Part shown: positions 1-9,702 of the stretch, in pieces
Position numbering within the stretch: the first letter of the stretch is position 1
Layout: every line of letters starts with the position of its first letter
Assembly: GCA_046233135.1 (NCBI GenBank)
Contig: JBJXHN010000002.1
Span: 372,001-436,000, forward strand
Length of the DNA stretch: 64,000 nucleotides
Direction: 5' to 3'
Source of the DNA: JBJXHN01 sp046233135
GTDB lineage: Bacteria; Pseudomonadota; Alphaproteobacteria; Rhodospirillales; Rhodospirillaceae
Notes under the pieces: generated by a model
Seen by the model: the letters and a program-made list of their open reading frames with translations, nothing else
The model's database searches: none
Told to the model about the DNA's origin: nothing
Program-made: the position numbers and the translations under genes

Positions 1-1260
1 TCCGATATTGCCCGCAACCATATGGCCGGTGGCAATGCCGATGCGCATGGCGATGGGCATGCCGGCCAGGCGGTCGCCCAGGTCCTCGGCGACCTCGGCG
101 CGGAAGCGGTCGAAGCGGGTGCGAATCGCCCGGGCCGTGTCGCAGGCCAGGGGGGCGTGGTCGTCGGCGCCGGTGAACGGCGGTCCCCAATAGGCCATCA
201 CCGCATCGCCCAGGAAATCGTTGACCACGCCCTTGCGGGCGGCCACTTCCTCGGCGACCAATCCCAGGAAGCGGTTGAGCATGGCCACCAGATCGGCGGG
301 GGGCAGGGATTCGGACAGGGTGGTGTACCCTTGCAGGTCGACGAACATCACCGTCATTTCCTCGCGCCGTCCCCCCAGTTCGGCGAGGTCGGGGTTGTCG
401 ATCAGACGGGACACGATCCGTGGGTCCAGGTATTTGCCGAAGGTGTCCTTGATCCGCTCTTTCAGGCGCAGGTCGGCGATCATGGCATTGAAGGCGCGGG
501 CCAGGGTGCCGATCTCGTCGCGGGTGACTTCGGGCACCGTAATGTCCAGATTGCCGCTGGCCACCTCATCGGCGCCGGTCACCAGATGGCGGATATTGCG
601 CACCAGCAGCAGGGTGATCCAGGCGGCCGTGGCCAGGCTGAGCACCACGGCGAGGCCCGTCAGGGCAACGTTGAAATAGAGGAGGGCGCGCTGGCTGTGG
701 TTCGCCCGCTCCACGACGATGCCGGCTTCGGCGTCGATATGGGCGCGCAGAACGTTGATCTCTTCGTCCACGGCGTTTTGCAGGGCGTTGAACTCGGGGA
801 TCAGGGCGGCGAAGCTGCCTTCCTGCCCCTGTTCGTGCAGGTTTAGCAGATGAAGGCCCTTGGCTTCGTAGGTCTCGAAGTCCTTTTCCACCGCCCGCAC
901 CGCCTTCTGCAAGGCGTCGATGGCCGGCGGAGGGTGTTCGACCTGCCTTTCCTGCTCCAGGATCGCATAAGCGCGCGCGAAACCCTCTTCGATACGGGCG
1001 TCCAGGGCGGCGATCCGGGCGCGGGCCTTGGCGGATTCGTGCGGCAAGGCGAACAGCCGTTGCAGCAGCAGGCCGTGTTCCAGAACCTGGGCGTTGACTT
1101 CGCCGATCAGGTCGGTCAGGGGCAACTGTTTTGTCGCCACCAGATCCAGGTCCTCGCCGATTTCCTCGATGGCGGTGACGGAATGGATGGCGACGGCGGC
1201 CATCAGAACCAGAACGACCAGCGCGGCGGCAAAGATCTTGTGGCCGATGGTGATGCGCAC
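1..1260 (-). CDS. Adenylate/guanylate cyclase with HAMP domain (3' end cut by window)
   Basis: Membrane receptor-type class III nucleotide cyclase making a cyclic nucleotide second messenger. The visible 420 residues begin at a GTG preceded by AAGGAGG seven bases upstream. They show a membrane segment at about residues 9-24, a periplasmic helical region, a second membrane segment at about 190-220, a HAMP linker and then the cyclase domain from about 285. The metal-binding stretch FVDLQGYT lies near residue 303, NDFLGDAVMAYWG near 352, and the segment ends in GHMVAGNIG just at the window edge. The remaining C-terminus lies outside the window, so whether the substrate is ATP or GTP cannot be judged. 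It is divergent from the next gene. Confidence 0.9.
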   Translation of the reverse strand, partial: MRITIGHKIFAAALVVLVLMAAVAIHSVTAIEEIGEDLDLVATKQLPLTDLIGEVNAQVLEHGLLLQRLFALPHESAKARARIAALDARIEEGFARAYAILEQERQVEHPPPAIDALQKAVRAVEKDFETYEAKGLHLLNLHEQGQEGSFAALIPEFNALQNAVDEEINVLRAHIDAEAGIVVERANHSQRALLYFNVALTGLAVVLSLATAAWITLLLVRNIRHLVTGADEVASGNLDITVPEVTRDEIGTLARAFNAMIADLRLKERIKDTFGKYLDPRIVSRLIDNPDLAELGGRREEMTVMFVDLQGYTTLSESLPPADLVAMLNRFLGLVAEEVAARKGVVNDFLGDAVMAYWGPPFTGADDHAPLACDTARAIRTRFDRFRAEVAEDLGDRLAGMPIAMRIGIATGHMVAGNIG

Positions 1261-1559
1261 GGTGATCCCTCCTTTATGCTCTCCTTTCTCCTCCATACCA
1301 CGGTTGGCGTCGGACCGGACCCCTGGTGAAGAAAGGGCGGCCGTCCCTGGCGAGAGCACCCATGTGCACCCAAAAAAGCATGCCTCTGTTGCCGGAAATG
1401 GGAACGGGCTGAGGCCAAATGCCGTTAATGTGGGATTCCGTGCGCTCGCTTTCGCGCGAAGCCGTTGATCTTTTTCCCTTTCGCCCCTTGGCGCTCGCCC
1501 CATCGACACAGATATCGAGACACAGTTTCCGCTTCCCATAGTACCGGAGAAGGCTCTTC
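1261..1559. other. Divergent intergenic region
   Basis: About 300 bases between two divergent genes, so it should hold both promoters. A ten-base palindrome TTCGCGCGAA sits at 1451-1460. I see no convincing RNA gene or small ORF with a ribosome binding site. Confidence 0.4.
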
Positions 1560-2456
1560 ATGACGGAAAGCGCCCCCCGCCCCTTCTGGACCCCGGACGA
1601 TATTCCCTGGTCATCCTTCAACGCCAGCCTGGTTGATCCCGACCTGCTGCGCATCGCCAAGGCTGCGGCACTGACAGAAAGCAATGGCGGGCTGTACAGC
1701 CGGTATCTGAAAACAGTGTTCGAGGGGGACACCGCGCTGCATGCGGAACTGGACCGCTGGGCGCGCGAGGAAGAACAGCACGGCGAGGTGCTGGGGCGCT
1801 GGGCGGAAATGGCTGATCCCACATTCGACTACATCTCGACCCTTCAGGCTTTTCGCGACGGCTACCAGATTCCCACGGACGGGGACGGCAGCGTGCGGGG
1901 GTCGCGATCCGGCGAGATGGTGGCCCGCTGCATCGTCGAGGCGGGCACGAGTTCCCTCTATTCCGCCTTGCGGGATCAGGCGGAAGAGCCGGTGCTGAAG
2001 GCGATCTGTCACCGCGTTGCCGGAGACGAATTCCGGCACTACAAGCTGTTCCGCGTGACCCTGGATCGCTTCCTGGAGCAGGAGCGGATTTCGACCCTGC
2101 GCCGTCTGATGGTGGCGTTGTCGCGTATCAGCGAGACCGAGGATGATGAGTTGGCATTCGCCTATCACTGCGCCAACAGTTCGGACAGGCCCTATGACCG
2201 GGCTTGGGCTTACGAGGAATATGCGCTGCGGGCTTTCCGCAGCTATCGCCGGCATCATGTGCAGCGCTGCGCCCATATGGTGCTGAAGGCGGCCGGGCTG
2301 CCGGCACAAGGCATTGTGGGGACGATCACCGGGAAGCTGATGTGGCGCTACGTCAAACGCAAGATCGACTTCGCCGAGACCCGGCTGGCGCGCCGCGCCA
2401 CCCTGTCCGGGGCCGGAGCCGCAGATCCGGTCGCGGACGACCGGGCCGCGGCGTAA
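1560..2456 (+). CDS. Ferritin-like diiron protein
   Basis: A 298-residue helical protein carrying a complete carboxylate-bridged diiron ligand set: E40, E71-x-x-H74, E127 and E157-x-x-H160. This arrangement is shared by ferritin-like oxidases, rubrerythrins and soluble acyl-ACP desaturases. No signal peptide or rubredoxin domain is seen. The ATG at 1560 is preceded by GGAGAAGG. It is monocistronic, divergent from the cyclase and convergent with rppH. The substrate is unknown; an oxygenase or desaturase-like role on a lipid or cofactor is possible but unproven. Confidence 0.75.
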   Translation: MTESAPRPFWTPDDIPWSSFNASLVDPDLLRIAKAAALTESNGGLYSRYLKTVFEGDTALHAELDRWAREEEQHGEVLGRWAEMADPTFDYISTLQAFRDGYQIPTDGDGSVRGSRSGEMVARCIVEAGTSSLYSALRDQAEEPVLKAICHRVAGDEFRHYKLFRVTLDRFLEQERISTLRRLMVALSRISETEDDELAFAYHCANSSDRPYDRAWAYEEYALRAFRSYRRHHVQRCAHMVLKAAGLPAQGIVGTITGKLMWRYVKRKIDFAETRLARRATLSGAGAADPVADDRAAA

Positions 2457-2525
2457 TCCGCCGGACAACAAATCGCCCCTTTTTGTCCGACGCTGTAAAA
2501 AACGCGTCCGGAGTGCCGGTGGAGA

Positions 2526-2999
2526 TTACCCCTCCACTGGCACCGCGAACCCGGCCAGGTCGGCGACGACCTGTTCGTACAGGGGGCGTTTGAAGGGGAT
2601 GATCATCTCCGTCAACGCCGATACCGGTGCCCACTTCCACTCCCGGAATTCGGGGTGGGCGGTCTCCAGGGTGATGTCGGAGTCGTCTCCCAGGAAGCGC
2701 ATGGCGTACCACTTCTGCTTCTGGCCGACGTATTTGCCTTTCCACAGCTTCGCCCGCAGCTCGTCGGGCAGGTCATAGCGCAGCCAGCCGGGGGTTTCGC
2801 CGATCACCTCGGCCCTGGCGGTGCCGATTTCCTCTTCCATCTCGCGGAAGGCCGCGTCCAGGGGGGCTTCGCCCTTATCGATGCCGCCCTGGGGCATCTG
2901 CCATGCCTCGAACGGCACGTCGATCCGCTGGGCGACAAAAACGAGCCCCGCCCGGTTGATCAGCATGATTCCCACGCCCTTGCGGTATTTACCGGCCAC
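2526..2999 (-). CDS. rppH: RNA pyrophosphohydrolase RppH
   Basis: Nudix hydrolase that removes pyrophosphate from the 5' triphosphate end of RNA and so triggers mRNA decay; it also acts on dinucleoside polyphosphates. The 157-residue length is typical. The Nudix box runs from G38 to T60 (E44, R52, E53, E56, E57), preceded by the family stretch WQMPQGGID. It is the last gene of the minus-strand housekeeping array, 46 bases after the deacetylase gene. Confidence 0.93.
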   Translation of the reverse strand: MAGKYRKGVGIMLINRAGLVFVAQRIDVPFEAWQMPQGGIDKGEAPLDAAFREMEEEIGTARAEVIGETPGWLRYDLPDELRAKLWKGKYVGQKQKWYAMRFLGDDSDITLETAHPEFREWKWAPVSALTEMIIPFKRPLYEQVVADLAGFAVPVEG

Positions 3000-3045
3000 G
3001 TCCTTGGTCCCTCATGCTCTATGCCCCCCGTTTCCGCGCACTGAT

Positions 3046-5061
3046 TTATCGCCGTTCGTTGCCGCTGTCCGGGCTGAGCATCACCGAGGACGCGGGGCCG
3101 AGGGCGAGGTTCTTGCCTGCCAGGGTCTGGATCCACCGTGATACCCGGTACAGGCCCACCGGTGTGGCGCTGACCACCCCAATGGCGTAGCCCTGCTCCC
3201 GCGCGAGGGCTTCCAGGTATTCCAGGCGGGTGTCGATGGCTCGCTGGAACGGCGTTTCATCCAATGTGGCACCGACCTGATTGACCGGCGGCAGGATGTC
3301 ATTGTTGCCGTTCACCGCCACCGGCGCCCCGCGATGGACATACAGCAGACCCCGGGTGCGCACTTCTTCCAGCAGCAGGCGCAGCCGCTGCGGATCATCG
3401 GTAAAGCGGCCCGCACTTTCCGCGAGCAGCCCCACATAGCCGCCGGCCCGTCCCAGGACGCTGTGCAGGCGGGTGCGGTTTTCCAGGTCGGAAAGCAGCG
3501 ACATCATCGCCAGTGGACCGGGGTCGGTGGACGGAAAATTCGGCGGTTCCACCGGCATTTCCAGCAGCACCTCGTGGCCGGCCTGACGGGCGCGGCCGAT
3601 CCAGACTCCCAGGTTTTCCGCATAGGGATCGAAGGCGAGCGTCACGTCCGACGGCAGCTGGGCGATAGCCGCCTGGGTGGCCGGTTCGCGCATGCCCAGG
3701 CCGGTGACGATGATCGCCACCCGGGGCAGGGCGGGGTCGCCGCTGAAGGGGCGGGCATAGGTGCGCCAGGGTACCCGGCCGTCCTGGGCGATCACCGGCA
3801 GCAGCCCGTGTTCGGACGGTCGCAGCAGGTCGGTCAGGGGGGCGTCGGGCAGCGGTGTCGCCTGGAAGGACCCGACCGGTGGCAGGTCGGCGAAGCGCGG
3901 CATGCGGCCGGGGCGGTAGCCCTCTTCCACCGGATAGGGTGGAATATCGGGCATGGCCACCACCGGAGAGGTCGGCAGGATTTCCCCCCGGGGCCGGTTG
4001 AAGGCGGTTTCCACGTCGACGGTCACCACCGGCGGCGGCGTTTCCGCAGGCGGTGTGCCGCCGGACGCCGCGTCGTCGGCCTGCGCCGGCTGTTGCGGAA
4101 GCCTGGCCAGCGGCCCCGCAGTCGGGGGAGCCTCTGCGGTGGAGGCGTTGCCCGCGTCTCCCGCCCCGGTCGTCACCGGCATGTCGCTGGTGGAGGCACT
4201 CGGCCCGGGGGCGGAGGCTTGCCCGGACGCGGTGGGTTGCCGGGGCAAGGTTGCCTGCCCCGGTGTGGTTGCCTGATCCTGGCCGGGTGTGGCCGCTTGC
4301 CCGGGAGCGGTGGCCTGACCGGGCAAGGTCGCCTGCCCAGGCTCCTGTCCGGCGTCCGGTGCGCCGCTCTCTGTGGCGTCTCCGGTCAGCCAGGGGCGGC
4401 GTTCTATGGATCGGGTGGTGTCGTCGACCGTGGCAGCGCTGTCCTGACGTGCGGAATCGGTTGCGCCGGCGGCTCCCGGTGGCTGGAACAGGCCGGTGCC
4501 GGGCGCCCGGGGCATGGGCTGGACGACCACGGGACCGCTGGCGTCGTCGCCCCGGTCGGGGGTCATGGTCGGACCCCTGTCGCTGTCGCTGCTCAGCACC
4601 AGCCACAAGGCGACCAGCCCGCCGCTGAGCAGCAGCGCGGCCAGACCCATGATCAGGGTGCGGCCTCGGGATTCGCCGCCTCCGTCGCGAACGTCGTAGT
4701 AGTGGTCGTCGGCGTCGTCGACGGTGAATTCGTCCCTTGTCCGCTTGAACAGGCCTTTCAGTCCGCTTTTGCCGGACTCGTCGTCATCCCCGCCGAAGGT
4801 GGAGAAGTCGTCCAGATCGATGTCGTCGTCGACGAGATCGTCGAGATCCCCATCGTCGTCTGTCCGTCCACCCCTGGCACCACGCATGGCTCCGTCCCCG
4901 TCGTCGCTCATGTGGTCGTCATCATCGTCGAAGTGGAAGGCTTCCTCCGGCATCATGGCGAAGGCGTCTTCCTCCTCGTTGCGGGATTTGCCGGACGTGC
5001 CCTTCTTCGCAGGCTTGCCCTTCCCTTTGCCGCCCTTTTTTCCAAGGGACGAAAGCTTCAT
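3046..5061 (-). CDS. Membrane-anchored divergent polysaccharide deacetylase (YibQ family)
   Basis: 671 residues. The C-terminal part (from about residue 430) is a divergent polysaccharide deacetylase domain with VAIIVTGLGM, a LAFDPYAENL segment and the LEMPVEPPNFP stretch. This family commonly sits next to envC and ctpA and is thought to act on the cell envelope. The N-terminus is unusual. It has a Lys/Gly-rich head (1-28), a strongly acidic Asp-rich region (29-125), a single membrane segment (about 135-157) and then a long Pro/Gln/Ala-rich linker with repeated TPGQAT-like units (about 238-290). The head would be cytoplasmic and the enzyme domain periplasmic. Catalytic activity has not been shown for much of this family. 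Confidence 0.85.
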   Translation of the reverse strand: MKLSSLGKKGGKGKGKPAKKGTSGKSRNEEEDAFAMMPEEAFHFDDDDDHMSDDGDGAMRGARGGRTDDDGDLDDLVDDDIDLDDFSTFGGDDDESGKSGLKGLFKRTRDEFTVDDADDHYYDVRDGGGESRGRTLIMGLAALLLSGGLVALWLVLSSDSDRGPTMTPDRGDDASGPVVVQPMPRAPGTGLFQPPGAAGATDSARQDSAATVDDTTRSIERRPWLTGDATESGAPDAGQEPGQATLPGQATAPGQAATPGQDQATTPGQATLPRQPTASGQASAPGPSASTSDMPVTTGAGDAGNASTAEAPPTAGPLARLPQQPAQADDAASGGTPPAETPPPVVTVDVETAFNRPRGEILPTSPVVAMPDIPPYPVEEGYRPGRMPRFADLPPVGSFQATPLPDAPLTDLLRPSEHGLLPVIAQDGRVPWRTYARPFSGDPALPRVAIIVTGLGMREPATQAAIAQLPSDVTLAFDPYAENLGVWIGRARQAGHEVLLEMPVEPPNFPSTDPGPLAMMSLLSDLENRTRLHSVLGRAGGYVGLLAESAGRFTDDPQRLRLLLEEVRTRGLLYVHRGAPVAVNGNNDILPPVNQVGATLDETPFQRAIDTRLEYLEALAREQGYAIGVVSATPVGLYRVSRWIQTLAGKNLALGPASSVMLSPDSGNERR

Positions 5062-5192
5062 TGATCGACCCTTTCATCCAGGGGGACGAACGGCCGAAAG
5101 CGGAAGGCCTTTCGGGACCTTCCGCTTCGATCTAGCCAATCCCGGGACACCTTGGTTCGGCCCACTGTCCCGCTATTCTGCGGGGCCATTGG

Positions 5193-6527
5193 TTAATGAA
5201 CCGGTGTCCGGTTGTGATAAAGAGCAAGGCCGCGGATCAAATCCAGCGCCCGGGACAGCTGGTAATCGACCATGGCAGGTTCTTTTCCACCTTCTGCCGT
5301 GTCGGCCGTGGCAGGGGCGGGGACGGTGGGCGGGGCCTGCCGCTCGGAATCCGGTGTCCCGTCGCGGTCCACATCCAGGGCGTTGCGCAGGTCGGCTTCG
5401 CTGCGCAGGGATCGGGCTTCCATCGCTTCGATTCGCGCCTGTTCCACCTCGATATCCGGTTCGATGCCCTTGGCCTGGATCGACACGCCCGAGGGGGTGT
5501 AGTAGCGCGCGGTGGTCAGGCGCATGGCCCCGTGGCCGGGCAGGGGCATGATGGTTTGCACTGATCCCTTGCCGAAGCTGCGGGTTCCCACCAGGATCGC
5601 CCGCTGCTGGTCATGCAGGGCGCCGGCGACGATTTCGCTGGCCGAGGCCGAACCGCCGTTGATCAGCACCACCACCGGCTGGCCGTCTGTCAGGTCGCCG
5701 GGGCGGGCGCTGAAGCGCTGGGTATCGCTGGCATCCCGTGACCGGGTGGAGACGATCTCGCCTTCGTTCAGGAACACGTCGGATACGGCAATCGCCTGGT
5801 CCAGCAGGCCGCCCGGGTTGTTGCGCAGATCCAGAACCCAGCCGTCCACGTCACCGTCGGACTGTTCCTTCAGGCTGTCGATGGCCTTGACCAGGCCTTC
5901 CTCGGTCTGCTCGCTGAACGAGGTGATGCGGATGTAGCCCACATTGCCTTCCAGCCGCGAGCGCACCGAGCGGATGGTGATCACATCGCGGGTCAGGGTC
6001 AGGTCGAACGGCTCGGCGCCTTCGCGGCGGATGGTGATGTTGATGTCGGTGCCCACGGGGCCGCGCATCTTTTCCACCGCGTCGGACAGCGACAGGCCGA
6101 GAACGCTTTCGCCGTCCAGATGGGTGATGAAGTCGCCCGGCTGCACGCCGGCTTCGAAGGCCGGGGTGTCATCGATGGGCGAAACCACCTTGATGAAGCC
6201 CTCTTCCAGGGTCACTTCGATGCCCAGCCCGCCGAACTCGCCGCGGGTCTGCACCTGCATGTCCTTGAAGTGGCTGGGGTCGAGATACCCGGAATGGGGA
6301 TCAAGCGAGGTCAGCATGCCGTTGATGGCCGCCTGGATCAGTTCCTCGTCCCCGACCTCTTCCACATAGTCCCGTTTGACCCGTTCGAACACGTCGGCGA
6401 ACAGGTCGAGGAGCTGGTAGGTCTCCTCCGTCCGGGCCTCGGCCACGTCGACACCCGTGTAAAGGTGGCCGGCCATGAATGCGGTGCCCGCGATCACGCC
6501 GGCAGAAATCCAAGTCTTCCAGGTCAT
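5193..6527 (-). CDS. ctpA: Carboxy-terminal processing protease (S41 family)
   Basis: Periplasmic serine protease that trims C-termini of envelope proteins and peptidoglycan hydrolases. 444 residues: N-terminal membrane/signal segment (about 5-25), PDZ domain (about 95-170, with the GLGIEV carboxylate-binding loop) and S41 catalytic domain. The Ser/Lys dyad is S295 in GGSASASE and K320 in RSFGKGSVQ, with the usual 25-residue spacing. The start codon overlaps the envC stop as ATGA, so the two are translationally coupled. A hairpin with a 10-bp stem (5098-5127) lies between this gene's stop and the deacetylase start. Confidence 0.95.
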   Translation of the reverse strand: MTWKTWISAGVIAGTAFMAGHLYTGVDVAEARTEETYQLLDLFADVFERVKRDYVEEVGDEELIQAAINGMLTSLDPHSGYLDPSHFKDMQVQTRGEFGGLGIEVTLEEGFIKVVSPIDDTPAFEAGVQPGDFITHLDGESVLGLSLSDAVEKMRGPVGTDINITIRREGAEPFDLTLTRDVITIRSVRSRLEGNVGYIRITSFSEQTEEGLVKAIDSLKEQSDGDVDGWVLDLRNNPGGLLDQAIAVSDVFLNEGEIVSTRSRDASDTQRFSARPGDLTDGQPVVVLINGGSASASEIVAGALHDQQRAILVGTRSFGKGSVQTIMPLPGHGAMRLTTARYYTPSGVSIQAKGIEPDIEVEQARIEAMEARSLRSEADLRNALDVDRDGTPDSERQAPPTVPAPATADTAEGGKEPAMVDYQLSRALDLIRGLALYHNRTPVH

Positions 6528-7948
6528 CCGCTCGCGTTGCCTTTGCTTGCCGTGAGCCAGGGGAGGGGGTTGATCGGCTGTCCCTTCCGGCGCAGTTCCA
6601 CGTAGAGGGTGGGAGAGGCCCCGTCAGCCATCACACCGATAGGTTCGCCGGCGGAAAGACGTTGTCCTACAACGGCATCGATCCGCCCAAGGCCCGCCAG
6701 CAGGGTATGATATCCCCCGCCATGTTCAATGATCAAGAGATTGCCATATCCTCGAAAGGGGCCGGCGAAGGCGACCGTGCCGCCGTGGGGGGCCACCACC
6801 TGGGCGCCGGACCGGGTTTCCACCCGTAATCCACGCAGGGTGTCGCCCAATTCCGTCTTCTCTCCATAGCGGCCGACCAGATGGCCGCGCGCCGGGAAAG
6901 GCATGGCGCCGCGTGCGTCTTCGAAGGCTTTTTCCTCGACCTCCGGCGGGGGGCGCGAAGGTGCGGGAGGCTGGGCCGCGGCGGTCTGCACCGGCCTGTC
7001 GGAGACCGTGGGGTCAGGCAGACCGGCGGCGTTGGACGGGGCGTCGGGCTTGGGTTTGGCGGCTTCGGCCAGGGCGGCAAGGCGTCGGGCTTCGGCTGCG
7101 GCGGCCTGTTCGGCGGCGATGCGCCGGGCTTCGGCTTCGGCGGCGAGACGGCGGGCCTCTTCCTCGGCGGCGCGGCGCTTGCGCTCCTCTTCCAGCCGGG
7201 CGATCAGGTCGCGCATGTCCTTGGCCTCGCGGCCCATGGCGGCGACGCGGTCGGCGGTTTCCTTGTCGCGGGCAGCCAGTTCGAGCGACAGGGCGCGCTT
7301 CTCGTCGATCAGCCCGCGCAGGCTGCCATGTTCGGACCGCAGCTGGTCGCCGGTGACCTTGATTTGCGCCCGTTGCGCCCGCATGGCCACGTCGATGTCG
7401 TGCAGCCGGCGCAGCTCCTCGACGATGTCCTTGGCGTCCTGTTCGATGCGTGGGATGGCAGAGCGCAGCAGGATGGCGCTGCGCACGGTGTCGGCCGGCG
7501 GCATCGGCTGGGCCAGCAGCGCTTCGGTGGGGCGCCAGGCCAGCCGCTGGATGGCGGTCAGCACCTGCACCACCTGGTCGTCGCGCCGGGCCAGGGCATC
7601 GCGCAGCTTGGTGTCCTGGCTGCGCAGTTCGGCCAGGCGGGTTTCCAGGGCGGACAGGGTTTCTTCGTAGTCCTGCACCCGGGCGGCGGCGGCCACCAGC
7701 TTGGTGCGCAGGGCGGCCAGTTCGTTTTCCACCTCGGCTTCGCGGGCGCGCAGGGCATCGTGGGCCGCGCGTTCGCGCTCCAGCCGCTGTTCCAGGGCGC
7801 GCAGATCCTCTTCGTGCCTGGGGTCGGCGGCGGCAGAGGTGTCGTTCCGGGATTTGGTGGCGGCGTATGCCGGAGCACTCAGGACCGCAGCCAAAAGGAC
7901 CAGAGGCAATGGGATTGGGGCCAAACGGATGGCGGCCAGGGTTAGCAT
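6524..7948 (-). CDS. envC: Murein hydrolase activator EnvC
   Basis: Periplasmic activator of cell-separation amidases. The chosen ATG at 7948 starts a signal peptide (PLVLLAAVLSAPAYA); an upstream in-frame extension would bury it. 474 residues: signal peptide, long coiled coil (about 35-250), Ala/Glu/Arg-rich helix, Pro-rich linker and a C-terminal LytM/M23 domain (about 370-470). The LytM domain looks catalytically degenerate because the usual HxxxD zinc ligands are absent, as in EnvC proteins that activate rather than cut. It precedes ctpA with ATGA overlap. Confidence 0.9.
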   Translation of the reverse strand: MLTLAAIRLAPIPLPLVLLAAVLSAPAYAATKSRNDTSAAADPRHEEDLRALEQRLERERAAHDALRAREAEVENELAALRTKLVAAAARVQDYEETLSALETRLAELRSQDTKLRDALARRDDQVVQVLTAIQRLAWRPTEALLAQPMPPADTVRSAILLRSAIPRIEQDAKDIVEELRRLHDIDVAMRAQRAQIKVTGDQLRSEHGSLRGLIDEKRALSLELAARDKETADRVAAMGREAKDMRDLIARLEEERKRRAAEEEARRLAAEAEARRIAAEQAAAAEARRLAALAEAAKPKPDAPSNAAGLPDPTVSDRPVQTAAAQPPAPSRPPPEVEEKAFEDARGAMPFPARGHLVGRYGEKTELGDTLRGLRVETRSGAQVVAPHGGTVAFAGPFRGYGNLLIIEHGGGYHTLLAGLGRIDAVVGQRLSAGEPIGVMADGASPTLYVELRRKGQPINPLPWLTASKGNASG

Positions 7949-8048
7949 TACAGCCGCCCCCGGGGAGGGGCACAGGAAACGCGCTTTGCCACCGGCCGCA
8001 CCTCTGGCGCGGCCGGTGGCAGAGGATGAATGCCGGACCGGGGCGGCC

Positions 8049-9629
8049 TTAGCGGGCGCCACCGGCCACCTGGCGCGGGGCGTCTTCGGCAACGGACACC
8101 AGGACGTGACCGGTCATCTCGGCGGGCTGGGGCAGGCCCATCAGGGACAGCAGGGTCGGCGCGACGTCGGCCAGCCGGCCGTTCGACAGGGTCGCGCCCT
8201 GCGGGCCGTTGACCAGGATGCCGTCCACCGCACCAACCGTGTGGGCGGTGTGGGGTTCGCCGGTCTCCGGGTCGCGCATCTGTTCGGCGTTGCCGTGGTC
8301 GGCGGTGATCAGCATCACCCCGCCGGCGGCGATCACCGCCTTTTCCAGACGGGCCAGACACTGATCCACCGCTTCGGCGGCTTTCTTGGCGGCGTCGATA
8401 TCGCCGGTGTGGCCGACCATGTCGCCGTTGGCGTAGTTCAGGATGACGGTGTCGAAGCGTCCGCTTTCGATGGCCTCGATCAGCTTGTCGGTGACGTCGA
8501 AGGCCGACATTTCCGGCTGCTCGTCATAGGTGGCCACCTTGGGGCTGGGCACCAGGATGCGCTCCTCACCCGGGAACTGGGTTTCCTCGCCGCCATTGAA
8601 GAAAAAGGTGACGTGGGCGTATTTCTCGGTTTCGGCGATGCGCAGTTGGGTCATGCCGGCCTCCGCCACCACCTGGCCGAAGATGTTGGCCGGGCTGTCG
8701 GGCGGGAACAGCACGCTCATGAAGCGGTTGTGGTCGCTGGAATATTCGGTCATCGCCAGGGCCGCTGCCGTTTTCGGCGGGGTGCGCTCGAAGCCGTCGA
8801 ACGTCGGATCCAGCAGGGCGGCGGTGATTTCCCGGGCGCGGTCGGCGCGGAAGTTCAGCATGAACACCCCGTCTCCCTCGGCGATGCCGGCGTAGTCGCC
8901 GATCACCGTGGGCAGCACGAATTCGTCACCCTTGTCCTTGGCCTCGTAGAACTGCTTGACCGCGGTGACGGCATCGGCGGCCGTTTCGCCCTTGCCGTTG
9001 ACCAGGCAGTCATAGGCCAGGGACACCCGGTCCCAGCGCTTGTCCCGGTCCATGGCATAGAAACGCCCGCTGACGGTGGCGATGGGGCCGGACTCGCCGG
9101 CGGCCTTCCGGAAGGTCTCGATAAAGCCCACGGCCGAGCGGGGCGGGGTGTCGCGGCCGTCCAGGAAGGCGTGAACCTTCACCGGCACGCCGGCGGCATG
9201 GATGATCTTGGCCGCTGCGGCCATGTGGTCCTGGTGGGAATGCACCCCGCCCGGGGACAGCAGGCCCATCAGGTGGGCCGTGCCGCCGCTTTTCTTCAGA
9301 GCTTCGATGAAGGCCACCAGATTCGGCCGCTCGGCGAAGGAGCCGTCGGCGATGGCGGCATCCAGGCGCGGCAGGTCCTGCATCACCACCCGGCCGGCAC
9401 CCAGATTCATGTGGCCCACTTCGGAATTGCCCATCTGGCCGTCGGGCAGGCCGACGTTGCCGCCGCTGGTTTCGATCAGCGCGGTCGGGCAACTGGAGAT
9501 CAGGCGGTCCCAGGTGGGCGTGTTCGCCAGATAGATGGCGTTGTCTTCCGCCGGACCCCGGTGGCCCCAGCCATCAAGGATGCACAGTATGACGGGACGG
9601 GGGCGCTCGCCCCGGGTGGCCTGGTCCAT
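8049..9629 (-). CDS. gpmI: 2,3-bisphosphoglycerate-independent phosphoglycerate mutase
   Basis: Glycolytic and gluconeogenic enzyme interconverting 3- and 2-phosphoglycerate through a phosphoserine intermediate with two Mn ions. 526 residues, usual length. The metal site D19 in CILDGWG and the nucleophile S69 in MGNSEVGHMNLG are present, as are the GRFYAMDRD, NFRADRAREI and ITADHGNAEQM motifs. It has its own probable promoter (9703-9731) although it lies in the housekeeping array. Confidence 0.97.
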   Translation of the reverse strand: MDQATRGERPRPVILCILDGWGHRGPAEDNAIYLANTPTWDRLISSCPTALIETSGGNVGLPDGQMGNSEVGHMNLGAGRVVMQDLPRLDAAIADGSFAERPNLVAFIEALKKSGGTAHLMGLLSPGGVHSHQDHMAAAAKIIHAAGVPVKVHAFLDGRDTPPRSAVGFIETFRKAAGESGPIATVSGRFYAMDRDKRWDRVSLAYDCLVNGKGETAADAVTAVKQFYEAKDKGDEFVLPTVIGDYAGIAEGDGVFMLNFRADRAREITAALLDPTFDGFERTPPKTAAALAMTEYSSDHNRFMSVLFPPDSPANIFGQVVAEAGMTQLRIAETEKYAHVTFFFNGGEETQFPGEERILVPSPKVATYDEQPEMSAFDVTDKLIEAIESGRFDTVILNYANGDMVGHTGDIDAAKKAAEAVDQCLARLEKAVIAAGGVMLITADHGNAEQMRDPETGEPHTAHTVGAVDGILVNGPQGATLSNGRLADVAPTLLSLMGLPQPAEMTGHVLVSVAEDAPRQVAGGAR

Positions 9630-9702
9630 GGTGTTTCCTGTCCTGTTTTCCGGCGCCCGGGGCGGTCCCCTCCGCCCGGCGCATGTTCAGGGATCTGGCG
9701 TT

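Noticed and set aside
2462..2489. CGGACAA/TTGTCCG inverted repeat between the ferritin-like gene and rppH as a terminator
   Set aside because: Only seven pairs with a 14-base loop and no clear T tract after it; too weak to list as a terminator.
3334..5064. Long plus-strand reading frame opposite the deacetylase gene
   Set aside because: It is the antisense shadow of a GC-rich gene: Gly/Arg/His-rich, no family similarity, no ribosome site. Similar long shadows at 7701-10406, 10808-13252, 26080-28926, 40633-43560 and 48444-50342 were rejected for the same reason.
5098..5127. 10-bp hairpin between ctpA and the deacetylase gene as terminator
   Set aside because: No T tract on either strand; mentioned only under ctpA as a possible RNA structure.
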